Counted from the first letter of the stretch, positions 52,911 through 61,870 are shown. The stretch: DNA of 64,000 nt from an uncultured Candidatus Melainabacteria bacterium (GCA_949741915.1 CATJOM010000068.1:1-64000), one strand, 5' to 3'. Numbers and translations are program-made. The notes: generated by a model from the sequence alone, not told the origin.

Positions 52911-53063
52911 TAATCAAAACCTAATTGTATTTATATAAATTTTTTCAAACATAAGCATACTGTGCAGAGTTTTTTATGAAGCAAATGGCCTTGAAAGAGC
53001 TTGAAGTAAAATGCCCTAATGGCATGCGGTGTCATGCATATTTCACGGCTGAAATATTCAAAA

Positions 53064-54734
53064 TTATTCTAATGTTGGTGCCCAAAAACAAAGATAGTTT
53101 TTTAAAAGTTTTGGCAGAAGGGCAGAGTGGATTGCAAGAAAATCTATCACAAATTCATTGAAGCCAAGACTTTGATAACATGGAATTTTTTCAAAATCTT
53201 CTTCAATATTGGCTTCAAACATATGCATTTTGCAAAATCCATCTACAACAAAAGGCAGGATTTTATCCAGACTTGGGTCTTTAACGGACCAGTGACCTTT
53301 GTGGCATGGGGCGGCACACATAAGCCTTGAAACTATGGCAGAATTGCAATTCAAAGGGCATAGACCAAGACTTTCTACCCTTTTTGCGCCTGCAATCTGA
53401 ATCTTTTTTGTTCTAATTATTCTTTTTGTTTTTTTGATACATTTTATGATGTTTTCTTCATCACCAAGGGCTGAAAAGTCAAGCGCATCAATGGGATTCA
53501 AGTTTGAAAGGCATTTTATTGAATAGCTGTTTAAAAGATTAATGCCGCCACCTATTTCAACAGGTGCCGCCTGGAATTCGCTGTCATTCATTTTTGCCCA
53601 GAAAAAGCCGATATTGTTAATTACAACTGTTTTTGGCTTTGGTTCTATCGCACAAAGCATTTTTACTGTTTCATAAACTCTCTCAAAGTCTCTTTCAATA
53701 AGGATTCTGGGGGTTGAAATATTTAAATCCATATTGAATTCAGCACAAAAATCTCTCGCACGATTCACCAACTCCTCAAATGGAATTGTCGCCAAATCAG
53801 CTGTAGAGGCTACTTCGCCATATTCAATTGAACTAACAGGGTTAAAACCAGCATCATGGATAAATTTTCGAAGTTCCTTAAACTGCTCCAGGCTTGAGAG
53901 TCTTAAATTTAGCCTTGGTAGCTTTAGTTTTGAATAATCAATTTTTTTGAGCCTTTTGCACCTTAGTTTCCAGTCATATTTTTGTATGTAATTTGCAAAC
54001 TTAAAATCTTCTCCAGTTGCAGAAACTATTTCGCCTGAAAAATGAATGGTTTTGTAGAAGCTTTTTCTAACATGTTTAAATGGTAATTTTTGTTCTTTAA
54101 ACATTTTTGGCTTGGCTAAAATTTTTTCAACGAGCCTAATACCGTCCAAAATCTCTTCACTGCTTGAAAATTTGCCTTTTATTACAACAGCACTTATTGC
54201 TTTTGATTTTATTAAATCCTCAGCAAAGTATGGAAGGTTGTCTGAATCAACTGAGAGGGGGAGTTTGGCATATTTTTTAATTTTTTCAATGTTTTTAAGG
54301 TAAACTTCTTCTGTAATTATAAGGCCGTCAATCTTGTGAAACATCTCCATAAATTCAACGCCTGAAAGGTTATGGATGTCAAAATACGAATCAATTATAA
54401 CCTTGAATGGCAAGTCCATTGTTTTTATGATTTCTAAAATTCCGTAAGAATTTACAAAAATGCCGTCAATATCAGTAGTGGTGAGGAATTGGATAAATTT
54501 TTTTGTAACACTTACATCCTCTTCTGTTATCGAATGTTTGAAATTTACGAAAATCTTTGAGCCTGTTTGTTTTGCAGCGTTAATATATTCATTAATATAC
54601 TGAAAATCGCCCTTTGGGGCATTTTTCATAAAGCGGTGGTGATATACATAAAATTCCCTGCATTTAACGCTTTTTGCAAAGTTTAAAATGTCCTCAGGAC
54701 GCTTTATTGGCGAAACCACAAAAATTTCTTTCAT
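53064..54734 (-). CDS. Peptidase U32-like protein
   Basis: A 556-residue protein that reads as two TIM-barrel-like halves. The first half resembles U32 family proteins: YINAAKQTGSKIFVNFKHSIT, TDIDGIFVNSYGILEIIK, PFKVIIDSYFDIHN, KLPLSVDSDN. Later segments are IGGGINLLNSYSIKCLSNLNPIDALDFSALG and a cysteine cluster (LCPLNC ... LMCAAPC ... FCKM) that could hold an iron-sulphur or metal site, as in U32 proteins involved in tRNA or ubiquinone hydroxylation. Peptidase activity is not established for most members. TTGACT ... TATAAC lies a few bases upstream of the ATG. The assignment is moderate. Confidence 0.6.
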   Translation of the reverse strand: MKEIFVVSPIKRPEDILNFAKSVKCREFYVYHHRFMKNAPKGDFQYINEYINAAKQTGSKIFVNFKHSITEEDVSVTKKFIQFLTTTDIDGIFVNSYGILEIIKTMDLPFKVIIDSYFDIHNLSGVEFMEMFHKIDGLIITEEVYLKNIEKIKKYAKLPLSVDSDNLPYFAEDLIKSKAISAVVIKGKFSSSEEILDGIRLVEKILAKPKMFKEQKLPFKHVRKSFYKTIHFSGEIVSATGEDFKFANYIQKYDWKLRCKRLKKIDYSKLKLPRLNLRLSSLEQFKELRKFIHDAGFNPVSSIEYGEVASTADLATIPFEELVNRARDFCAEFNMDLNISTPRILIERDFERVYETVKMLCAIEPKPKTVVINNIGFFWAKMNDSEFQAAPVEIGGGINLLNSYSIKCLSNLNPIDALDFSALGDEENIIKCIKKTKRIIRTKKIQIAGAKRVESLGLCPLNCNSAIVSRLMCAAPCHKGHWSVKDPSLDKILPFVVDGFCKMHMFEANIEEDFEKIPCYQSLGFNEFVIDFLAIHSALLPKLLKNYLCFWAPTLE

Positions 54735-55020
54735 ATTCTGTATGTTATAGATTTATGTGTTCAAAGTCAAGTAGATTGGGAATTTTGACTTGAAAATTGT
54801 AGTTTTTGGGCTTGAAAAAGGTTTTGCGGCAGACTTTGATGTCAGAATAAGTGCTGTATTTGATAGTGCTGGTAGAGCCTGTCAGGCAGAGTCAAATGTG
54901 ATTTTATTTCGGACAAGAGCCCCATGGAGGCTTGTGAATTTTCCTTTTTAGATTATACTTTTTTGAATAAAAATGTTAAAAAATTCAAGGGCGCTAAAAG
55001 TACTCAAGGGTGCAGTTTTT

Positions 55021-55719
55021 ATGATAAAAAAAATAGTCTTAATATTTTTGTTTTTTATGGTTTCTGTATGTGCCGGAAATTCTCTTGAAACCTTGAATTT
55101 TGATGGTTTTATTGCAGATAATGCCAATATTGTGTCAGAAAATAATAAAATGGCGCTTAATCAACTTTTGCTTGAATTGCAGGAAAAAACAAAAGCGGAT
55201 GTGGTTCTTGTTACCCTTAGAAGCCTTGATGATGCTCCAATTGAGGATGTCGCGCTTGAAATAGGGAGAAAATATAAGATTGGAGACAAAAAATTAAATA
55301 ATGGAGCTGTTGTTCTTGTTGCACCAAATGACAGAAAAGCAAGAATTGAGGCTGGTTTTGGACTTGAAGGAATGCTTCCTGATTCTAAGGCGGGGCGAAT
55401 TTTGGATAATTATATGATTCCCTATTTTAGGGAAGGAAACTACGAAAAAGGAACAGTGGCAGGGGTTTTGGCTGTTGCATATGAGGTTGCAAAGGGTTAT
55501 AATGTAGAATTATCAGGTGAGAAGCCTATTTCTCAAGGACAAGGGGATGATTTTGGGACTATATTGCTTATTATAATAATTTTTCTGATTCTATTTGGCC
55601 CAAGAGGCGGCTTTGGCGGTGGATTCGGTGGTTTTGGCGGTGGTTCTGGCGGAGGGGGGAGAATTTCCTTTGGCGGCGGAGGCGGCTTTGGCGGTGGAGG
55701 TGCATCAAGAGGATGGTAA
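55021..55719 (+). CDS. TPM-domain membrane protein with glycine-rich C-terminus
   Basis: A 232-residue protein with signal peptide (MIKKIVLIFLFFMVSVCAG), a TPM domain (residues 25-165: FDGFIADNANIVSE, LQEKTKADVVLVTLRSLDD, YKIGDKKLNNGAVVLVAPNDRKARIEAGFGLEG), a membrane helix (about 185-200, ILLIIIIFLILFGPRG) and a Gly/Ser-rich cytoplasmic or external tail (GGGFGGFGGGSGGGG). TPM proteins (YgcG-like) usually accompany LemA, as here 185 bases downstream. The ATG 55021 follows AAGGGTG; an in-frame ATG at 54973 lacks a signal-peptide pattern. Role: envelope maintenance, unresolved. Confidence 0.82.
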   Translation: MIKKIVLIFLFFMVSVCAGNSLETLNFDGFIADNANIVSENNKMALNQLLLELQEKTKADVVLVTLRSLDDAPIEDVALEIGRKYKIGDKKLNNGAVVLVAPNDRKARIEAGFGLEGMLPDSKAGRILDNYMIPYFREGNYEKGTVAGVLAVAYEVAKGYNVELSGEKPISQGQGDDFGTILLIIIIFLILFGPRGGFGGGFGGFGGGSGGGGRISFGGGGGFGGGGASRGW

Positions 55720-55904
55720 AATTTTTAGAACCGTTAAATACAGCGCAGAGGTGTCTTATGGTATTATGAATGCTATAAAGCGCCTGAGATGCAGATTTTA
55801 ATGATTTATAAGCGTGAAGTGTAATGATTATGAGGCTTTCACGGGTGTGAAAATATTAAAAAGCAGTAAATACAGTATAAAAGGATGTTAAAAGGAGAAA
55901 AAAT

Positions 55905-56471
55905 ATGAAAGGTGCAGTATTATTAGGGGTTTTGGCAGTAATTCTTGCAATTGGAGCAATGTTTGCTAGCACGTACAACAAACTGCAGGTTATGGACGAG
56001 AATGTCAGTGCAAACTGGGCGCAAGTTGAAAATCAACTAAAGCGCAGAAATGACCTGATTCCAAACTTTGTAAATACCGTAAAAGGTTATGCCACGCATG
56101 AAAAGGAAGTTTTTACAAATATAGCGGAGGCAAGGTCAAAATTAGCAGGTAATATCAATTCTAAGGATGTAAAGGCTGTGCAGCAGAGCACTAGCGAGTT
56201 AAACAGTGCGCTATCAAGGCTTCTTTTGGTAGTTGAACGATATCCTGAATTAAAGGCAGACAGGTCTTTTATAAGTCTGCAGGATGAGCTTGCTGGTACT
56301 GAAAACCGTATAGCAGTAGCAAGAAGAGACTATAATGAAAGTGTAAAATCAATAAATTCTTTGATTAGAACCTTTCCAACCTCAATTGTGGCTGCAGTTT
56401 CCGGGGTAAAACAGAGAGATTATTTTGAGATAACAGAAACCGAAAAACAGGCTCCAAAGGTTGAATTCTAG
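55905..56471 (+). CDS. lemA: LemA family protein
   Basis: A 188-residue membrane-anchored coiled-coil protein. Residues 1-22 form the anchor; then VSANWAQVENQLKRRNDLIPNFVNTVKGYATHEKEVFTNIAEAR, the LemA signature with the RR-DLIPN motif, and DELAGTENRIAVARRDYNESVKSINSLIRTFPTSIVA near the C-terminus. AAAGGAGAAAAAAT precedes the ATG, a strong ribosome site. Forms the usual pair with the TPM protein upstream. In bacteria LemA has been tied to envelope stress, with no agreed biochemical activity. Confidence 0.9.
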   Translation: MKGAVLLGVLAVILAIGAMFASTYNKLQVMDENVSANWAQVENQLKRRNDLIPNFVNTVKGYATHEKEVFTNIAEARSKLAGNINSKDVKAVQQSTSELNSALSRLLLVVERYPELKADRSFISLQDELAGTENRIAVARRDYNESVKSINSLIRTFPTSIVAAVSGVKQRDYFEITETEKQAPKVEF

Positions 56472-56480
56472 TCTAATTGC

Positions 56481-57770
56481 TTATTTGGCATTGTTTCTAT
56501 AGCCTATGCCTGCCCGATATCCTGATATAGTGTACATTAGGGGCAGCATGGGCTCAATCCATTTAAAACCTGATAAAACACCTGCAGTAGCAATATCGTC
56601 TGTGTGCAGCGCCATATCTAAAAGCTCAGGTTTTCTTTCGCTAGAAAGTTTATCATGATTGCTTTTTCTGTGTTCACTATTCTGCATGTGTCTGCTTGAT
56701 AGTGGTTTTAGGTGTATATTGTGTTTTATGAGTTCTGAATTAGTGCTTTTTGTTGAAACGGCAAGCTGTTTATGGTTAAAATGCGCATCCTGAAAGAATT
56801 TCAGGTTTTTACTGCCTGTAAATTTTTCAAACTCTTTCTCTTTAAAAACAGGTGCAGTGTATGGCGTAAAACCTTGATGTACAAAGGTTTTGTACTGTTT
56901 GTGTTTTTTGTCACATATGGGGTCAAGAATTTTTTTACCTATCCAATTCGCAACAAAGCTGCCCCCGATAATCCCTGTGACAAATATTCCTGTCATTATT
57001 GCTCCAAGTTTTTTCATAGGGGTTAAGGCCTTAATTTTGCCAGCTTTTTGGAGCCTTTCTGCCCCGAATAGTGCACCTGCTGCGCCGACATTGCACATAA
57101 AGATGTTGGCTAAAAATTGATATGCACCCTCTTTTATCTTGTCTGATGAGGATTTTGGGGTATTTTCGTCCGTAATTTTCTCAGCAAAGATGCCGCTAAT
57201 TACGCCAGAAACTACTGGCATAAGGCCTAAAACAGATAATCTGCCGGTTTCTTCAAAGATTTCCTTTGCACTCAGATTTTCTTTTTTGGAAAATAGTGTA
57301 TCAAAAAGCTCGTCTAAGCCTTTATATTGCATATTTTGAGGGTTTATCATATTGGAATCGTTTAACTTTAGGACTTCTTCGATATCCCTGAGCCCCAAAA
57401 TGCCTATTTTGGCTTTATTTAATACTTCTTCTGTTTTTTTATCAGTGTGATTTTCTTTTAGGAATTTTTGAACAATAATTTTTTGATTGGCTAAAATTTC
57501 TTTGTTATTTTTGACATTCACAAGGCCCGAAAATAATTGTTTCTTACCTATCTTAAGGCCAAATGCGCTAACTAATGAGGTGCTTACAACCGTTGATAGT
57601 ATAATGGCATTTTTTAGGGCACGCTTTTTTTTGTCTTGTTTTTCGCTCTTGAAGGTATCATACATGCCATAAGCAAAAGCTGCTCCTGCCAAGAGCTTTG
57701 GGGTTTTATCCTTAAGTTTGCTTATAATTAGAGGTTGGTCTAAAAATTTACCTAATGAGACTGCTTTCAT
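56481..57770 (-). CDS. Orphan multi-pass membrane protein
   Basis: A 429-residue protein, not recognised. Hydrophobic segments appear near residues 25-38, 52-72 (AIILSTVVSTSLVSAFGLKIG), 175-195 (SVLGLMPVVSGVISGIFAEKI), 218-238 (FLANIFMCNVGAAGALFGAER) and 250-272 (GAIMTGIFVTGIIGGSFVANWIG). Between them are charged helices. The C-terminal 110 residues are soluble, with lysine- and serine-rich sequence, closing with PLMYTISGYRAGIGYRNN. Similar small-glycine packing motifs (GxxxG-type) suggest tight helix packing. Convergent with lemA; nine bases separate stop codons. No clear Shine-Dalgarno; the upstream gap holds a large palindrome. Confidence 0.6.
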   Translation of the reverse strand: MKAVSLGKFLDQPLIISKLKDKTPKLLAGAAFAYGMYDTFKSEKQDKKKRALKNAIILSTVVSTSLVSAFGLKIGKKQLFSGLVNVKNNKEILANQKIIVQKFLKENHTDKKTEEVLNKAKIGILGLRDIEEVLKLNDSNMINPQNMQYKGLDELFDTLFSKKENLSAKEIFEETGRLSVLGLMPVVSGVISGIFAEKITDENTPKSSSDKIKEGAYQFLANIFMCNVGAAGALFGAERLQKAGKIKALTPMKKLGAIMTGIFVTGIIGGSFVANWIGKKILDPICDKKHKQYKTFVHQGFTPYTAPVFKEKEFEKFTGSKNLKFFQDAHFNHKQLAVSTKSTNSELIKHNIHLKPLSSRHMQNSEHRKSNHDKLSSERKPELLDMALHTDDIATAGVLSGFKWIEPMLPLMYTISGYRAGIGYRNNAK

Positions 57771-58604
57771 TTTTTTGTCCTTACTTTGGGCTGTTTTCTG
57801 TTATATAAAGATATTTTGTCTGTAATATTTGTTTGAATTGGTATTAGAGTGTTTGCATATTTGAAAACCGGTCAACAAGTCACAGTATTTTGTTAGCCTA
57901 GGCTAACAAAATAGATTATTTAGCCAAACAAAAAAGTTTGTCAACCCTAACTTATTATGACCACCAGTGCCAGACACTATTTTGTGAATTTTAGTTATTT
58001 TTTGCACAAAATAATAGATTTTTAAATTTGTATTGCATCTAAACTGGGATGTGACAATGCTTTTCAGATTTTAGCCAAGTGAAAATAGTATATATGAGCT
58101 ATTTATAGGAATTTATAAACTTTGACTTTCTTATTATTACTGCTTTTCGGCCGTTAATTTCGTAAAATTTGATAATAAAAATAATAAAAACTATACTGTG
58201 CTTATGTTTCATCCGTGCAGATTCGCTATAAGCTTTATGGAGCTTGAATTGTAGCTGTATTGAATTATGAATCAGAAAACAAAGTTTCACTTGAAAATGT
58301 CTTCAATGCCGTTGTTGCAAGGATTTCATCCGTGTACATACTAGAAAAGTGTTGTTTGTATTGTGTTTTGACCTGTTTTAATAATAGTTTTGTAAAAATT
58401 GTAGATTTTACCAATAATAAAATCTGCACGTATGTAAAATATTTTTTAACAAAATTCTCTCTGAATTAAGAGACGAGCAAAAATATTTGCCAAACAATAT
58501 GTAAAGTTTTGTAAACTTTATGACATTTTTTACAGGCTAAAAATGTAAACATGCTTGTATTTTTTAAAGCTTTATGAATCTCAGCTATTGACTTATTTTG
58601 ATTA
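57771..58604. other. 834-base gap without a supported gene
   Basis: Contains the 28-bp palindrome at 57886-57913, a hairpin TAAAGTTT-TGT-AAACTTTA (58502-58520) followed by TGACATTTTTT that looks like a plus-strand terminator, and two copies of TTTCATCCGTG (about 58207 and 58324). Short open frames on both strands have no ribosome site or domain. A plus-strand non-coding RNA ending at the hairpin is possible. Confidence 0.4.
57886..57913. repeat. 28-bp perfect palindrome, candidate DtxR-type operator
   Basis: TATTTTGTTAGCCT (57886-57899) is followed directly by its exact reverse complement (57900-57913). The inner TTAGCCTAGGCTAA resembles the dyads bound by DtxR/IdeR-family metal regulators, and such a regulator is encoded at 58605-59030. 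It lies 115 bases upstream of the start of the orphan membrane protein. Confidence 0.6.
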
Positions 58605-59030
58605 TTATCTGTATAAATCTTCAATCTTTGCCTTTAATTCAGGTGATTTTGCGCATAAATCTTGAATAAAAACGGAGAATTTTGTCATGCGGCTAAACAT
58701 CCTCTCTGACATAATATGCTCCATTTTGCAGGCATTTTCAATGGCTTCTTCCCTGGGAAGATTTAGGATATTTTCTAAAAACTCACTCATAACTTTATGT
58801 TTTTCAATAATGTCACAAGCGAGCGTTTTTCCTTGCTCTGTCAGGGTTATGGCACAATAGGGCTCATAGTTTATAAGACCTTTCTGCTTCAAATTTATCA
58901 AAGCGCCAGTCACAGAGGCTTTTTTGACGTTTAAAATGTTTGAAATTTCTGTAACCTTTGCCTCACCTTTTTGTACAATTGTGTTGTAAATCGCCTCCAG
59001 ATAGTCTTCCAGGCTTTCAGAGAGTTTCAT
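58605..59030 (-). CDS. DtxR/MntR-family metal-dependent repressor
   Basis: A 141-residue regulator consisting of the winged helix (residues 5-65, SLEDYLEAIYNTIV, KVTEISNILNVKKASVTGALINLKQKGLI) and the metal-binding dimerisation domain, without the C-terminal SH3-like domain of full DtxR; MntR-type length. Metal ligands by position: D9 and E12 as in MntR, H78, then C101, E104, H105 (ENACKMEH), where the Cys is the DtxR/IdeR choice and MntR has Glu. So the metal (Mn or Fe) is uncertain. AGGAAT precedes the ATG. Fourteen bases downstream of the VWA gene, likely co-transcribed with it. Confidence 0.9.
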   Translation of the reverse strand: MKLSESLEDYLEAIYNTIVQKGEAKVTEISNILNVKKASVTGALINLKQKGLINYEPYCAITLTEQGKTLACDIIEKHKVMSEFLENILNLPREEAIENACKMEHIMSERMFSRMTKFSVFIQDLCAKSPELKAKIEDLYR

Positions 59031-59044
59031 AATTCCTAAATTCC

Positions 59045-59818
59045 TTAATTTTCGTTGATTTTTATTGTACCTTTTACATTTTTGTCTATGTTTAGGCTTT
59101 CAAAAAGGCTGTCTAATAGCTGATAGGGCGTATTTGCGCTGTAAAATTTACCCCTTGTAGTGACAGCAGCGCATCTTAGCTGGTTGTTTGCCTCGACATC
59201 ATTAATATCAAAGGCTATAACATCTATTGAAATATCATCCCTCAGTTTCATTAGCTCTATTGCGTATGTACATGGGCTTTCATCGCAGTTTTCGCCACCA
59301 TCTGTCAATAATACTATATGTTTTTTGCCTTGAATGCCTGCAAAATCAGAGTTTACAGCTTGTTTTAGGGAGTATGTAATAGGCGTCCAGCCGACAGCAC
59401 TGGTGTGATAGAGGGCACCCAGAATATTATCTGCGTTTTTTGGGGCAAAGGGCACAACTAGTTTTGAGGCCATGCAGCCCTGAAGATAGGTAAAACCGGC
59501 TCTGTGGCCGTATACTCTTAAGGCGGTTTTTACACTTTGGGGAATTTTTGGCAAAATAACAGTTAAGGTCTCAAGTGCCACTTGGAGTTTAGTCTTTTGT
59601 CCCATTTTTTCATTCATAGAATTCGAGAAATCCATAATGAACAAGATGTTTGAATCAGCCTCAAACTGCGGCGTATCCTGATTTAGCCTTTGGAAGGTTT
59701 CAGGCGTATAAACGCTGTAATCAAAGTTTTTCTTTGCGCATGCTGCTTGCGGCGCCCAATAGTTTACAAAGTAAAGAAAAACGGCTACTATAAGAAATAA
59801 GATTTTAATTTTGTTCAT
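59045..59818 (-). CDS. Secreted von Willebrand factor A domain protein
   Basis: A 257-residue protein with a signal peptide or anchor (residues 5-28, ILFLIVAVFLYFVNYW ... ACA). The VWA fold has an intact metal-ion-dependent adhesion site: D63-F-S65-N-S67 (IMDFSNSMNE), Thr in GWTPITYSL and Asp in LLTDGGENC. Cys occur in extracytoplasmic loops. VWA proteins of this form bind other proteins or surfaces. TAGAAT (59825-59830, complement) is six bases from the ATG, with no Shine-Dalgarno. Divergent from the nitroreductase gene by 29 bases. Confidence 0.82.
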   Translation of the reverse strand: MNKIKILFLIVAVFLYFVNYWAPQAACAKKNFDYSVYTPETFQRLNQDTPQFEADSNILFIMDFSNSMNEKMGQKTKLQVALETLTVILPKIPQSVKTALRVYGHRAGFTYLQGCMASKLVVPFAPKNADNILGALYHTSAVGWTPITYSLKQAVNSDFAGIQGKKHIVLLTDGGENCDESPCTYAIELMKLRDDISIDVIAFDINDVEANNQLRCAAVTTRGKFYSANTPYQLLDSLFESLNIDKNVKGTIKINEN

Positions 59819-59847
59819 AAATTTATTCTACTATAAGGAGTTTTATT

Positions 59848-60477
59848 ATGGAAATATTTGAATGTATTGATACAAGAAAAACTATCAGAAAATATGCTGA
59901 TTATACACCGACAGATGATGAAATCAAGAGGATAATAAATTCTGCAAGGCTGGCGCCTGCTGCAATGAATGTACAAAACTGGCGGTTTTTGGCTATTTAT
60001 AATCAGGAAATCAAGAATAAAATGGCAGATGCAGTTTTTGCAAAATATGATGAAATTATGGCAAGGATTAAGGAAGAGACAAAAGAGGGTGTTTCAAGAT
60101 ATAAGGCGCATTCAACTTTTTTTAAGGACGCACCTGTAATGATAGTTTGTACTGAAATTAAGGCGCAATCTTTTATGGGCGGAGTTTTAGAGGAAGCTAA
60201 TTATTCTAAGGAAGAAATAGCCAAAATGCGTCCAGATTCTTATCTTTTGAGTATGGGCGGCGCTATTGAAAATATGATTTTATCAGCCAATGCGCTTGGC
60301 CTTGGCAGCTGCTGGATGGTAGCGCCCGTTTTAGCGCATGATGAGTTTAAAAAAATTCTTAACCTCAGTGAAGATGAAAAGATTGTTACAATTTTAACAA
60401 TTGGAAAACCGTATGCCGAAAACCCAAACAGGGCACCAAAGAAGGGTTTAGATGAGGTTATGAAGATAATAAAATAA
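59848..60477 (+). CDS. Nitroreductase-family flavoprotein
   Basis: A 209-residue FMN-dependent oxidoreductase. Family features: TRKTIRKYADYTPTDDEIKRIINSARLAPAAMNVQNWRF at the N-terminus (FMN-binding Arg and NxQNW), GGAIENMILSANALGLGSCWM in the middle and the C-terminal IGKPYAENPNRAPKKGLDE (FMN-binding R). Physiological substrates of such enzymes vary, including quinones and nitro compounds. AAGGAG precedes the ATG. The stop codon is followed immediately by the SMR transporter start, so the two genes form an operon. Confidence 0.87.
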   Translation: MEIFECIDTRKTIRKYADYTPTDDEIKRIINSARLAPAAMNVQNWRFLAIYNQEIKNKMADAVFAKYDEIMARIKEETKEGVSRYKAHSTFFKDAPVMIVCTEIKAQSFMGGVLEEANYSKEEIAKMRPDSYLLSMGGAIENMILSANALGLGSCWMVAPVLAHDEFKKILNLSEDEKIVTILTIGKPYAENPNRAPKKGLDEVMKIIK

Positions 60478-60792
60478 ATGCACTGGGTTTATTTAATATT
60501 AGCCATAATATTTGAAACTATTGGCACAGCACAGCTAAAGATATCTAACGGCTTTTCTGTTTTGCTGCCATCAATATGCACGGTTGTTTCATATATATTA
60601 TGTTTTATATTTTTGTCTTTTGCGCTAAAAACTATGGAAATTAGCGTAGCATATGCTATTTGGTGTGTATTTGGAATTTTGCTTGTGAGTATTGTTGGAA
60701 TTGTATTTTTCGATCAATCAATAAGCCTAATAAAGATTGTTTCCATTCTTCTAATTATTGCGAGAACTATCGGTTTAAGGCTTGCACATTAA
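60478..60792 (+). CDS. SMR-family small multidrug-type transporter
   Basis: A 104-residue four-helix proton-coupled exporter of the small multidrug resistance family (EmrE/SugE group). The membrane-embedded Glu is E13 (YLILAIIFETIGT), followed by helices at about 30-50, 57-78 and 84-101 (VYAYAIWCVFG-like signature: VAYAIWCVFGILLVS). The usual terminal GVVGLNL motif is modified to RTIGLRL, with an arginine unusual in this helix. Guanidinium-like or cationic substrates are possible. Directly follows the nitroreductase gene. Confidence 0.85.
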   Translation: MHWVYLILAIIFETIGTAQLKISNGFSVLLPSICTVVSYILCFIFLSFALKTMEISVAYAIWCVFGILLVSIVGIVFFDQSISLIKIVSILLIIARTIGLRLAH

Positions 60793-60883
60793 TTTTTGCA
60801 AATGATTTTAGTAAAATTTCCAGTGGGTTTATCAGCGATTTAAAATGAGTGCGTATTTTATTGATATATGCGCTCCCATTGGT

Positions 60884-61396
60884 TTAATTTAAAACCTTTT
60901 GGGGCAGTGTATACAAGGACTTCAATAGAAATTCTTCAGCAAGGCTGTTTTTAAGGACAGCATTTTTGGCTTCTTCAATTGAATACCATTTTGCATAATC
61001 AACTTCTGGATTACATCTCACTTCTTCATTTTTTGTTGTAACGATAAAGTTACAAATTAAACTATTTGATTTTTCAAAATATTTGCTTGCATTAAATTGA
61101 TATGTTGAAACATCAAGATTTACTTCTTCTTTGATTTCTCTAATGAGAGCATTTTCAAGGGTCTCGCCTTTATTTACATATCCTGCAACAAGAATATTGA
61201 CGCCCCTTCCATATTGCCGAATTAAAAGGGTTTTAGAGTAATCTTGATTATAAATAACTGAGCTTACCGCAGAATTAAACATCGGAAAATGAAATTTATC
61301 GCAGCTATTGCAGTATGGAATTATGCCATCGCTTATTCCGCAGTTAAAGGATTCTTTTAATATTAATTTTTCACCGCACTGGGGGCAATATTTCAT
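60884..61396 (-). CDS. Nudix hydrolase with zinc ribbon (NudC-like)
   Basis: A 170-residue protein with an N-terminal zinc ribbon (YCPQCG ... YCNSCDKF, four cysteines) and a Nudix domain whose box is intact, GYVNKGETLENALIREIKEE with the last Gly replaced by Asn (VNLD). NudC family enzymes cleave NAD(H) or remove NAD caps from RNA, but they are longer (about 257 residues) and carry an SQPWPFPxS motif that I do not see, so this is a shorter relative of unknown substrate. GAAAGGC precedes the ATG. Single-gene unit. Confidence 0.82.
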   Translation of the reverse strand: MKYCPQCGEKLILKESFNCGISDGIIPYCNSCDKFHFPMFNSAVSSVIYNQDYSKTLLIRQYGRGVNILVAGYVNKGETLENALIREIKEEVNLDVSTYQFNASKYFEKSNSLICNFIVTTKNEEVRCNPEVDYAKWYSIEEAKNAVLKNSLAEEFLLKSLYTLPQKVLN

Positions 61397-61575
61397 ATGT
61401 GCCTTTCTTCTTTTTGTGTTGGCTAATTATAGTATAATCCAGCGATAATTCACAGTAAAGCGCTTTTTCTACTGCATTTTGTATCAAGATTTTGATTGCT
61501 GTTTTTTGATTTTAACCTGGTTTAAAGGTTTTGTTTTTAATGCCTGGATAAAATCAATAAATAAATACAAAAAGA

Positions 61576-61598
61576 GGCAGGAAATGATTCCCGCCTTT
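61576..61598 (-). terminator. Terminator-like hairpin
   Basis: GGCAGGAA (61576-61583) and TTCCCGCC (61588-61595) pair with one A-C mismatch and an ATGA loop; on the minus strand the stem continues into CTCTTTTTG. It follows the 53-residue gene. The rest of 61397-61708 shows nothing I can support. Confidence 0.6.
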
Positions 61599-61708
61599 GC
61601 TGAATTAAACTAAAATTAAACTTTTAATTCTTCTAATCTTTTTGTAAAATGCCAGTTTTTAAATAATAAATAGTTTTGACATTTTCAGGTGCTAAGAAAC
61701 TACAACAG

Positions 61709-61870
61709 CTACATTAGTCCAAGCATTTTTTTGTACCAGCTGAACGTTTCAAGTTCAATTCCGTTAAATGTAGTTTTGAGACATTGTTTCTTTAGATAGT
61801 TTTCAAATTCACTATCAAACTTTGATTTGCCCGGCGCCTTAACACTGAGCTTTTCTGCAAGAGTAGTCAT
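61709..61870 (-). CDS. Small orphan protein
   Basis: A 53-residue protein from ATG 61870, chosen because GGGAGG lies nine bases upstream; the in-frame ATG 36 bases earlier lacks one. Sequence is helical and basic (SKFDSEFENYLKKQCLKTTF) with a hydrophobic end (ELETFSWYKKMLGLM). One cysteine, no membrane helix. Not recognised. A hairpin follows about 110 bases downstream. Confidence 0.5.
   Translation of the reverse strand: MTTLAEKLSVKAPGKSKFDSEFENYLKKQCLKTTFNGIELETFSWYKKMLGLM

Noticed and set aside
54790-54951. 53-codon plus-strand frame starting TTG with partly protein-like sequence
   Set aside because: No ribosome site or good promoter spacing, no recognisable domain; could be a fragment, but support is too weak.
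58260-58469. 69-codon plus-strand frame in the 57.8-58.6 kb gap
   Set aside because: Cysteine- and Asn-rich with no ribosome site; length is expected by chance in AT-rich DNA.
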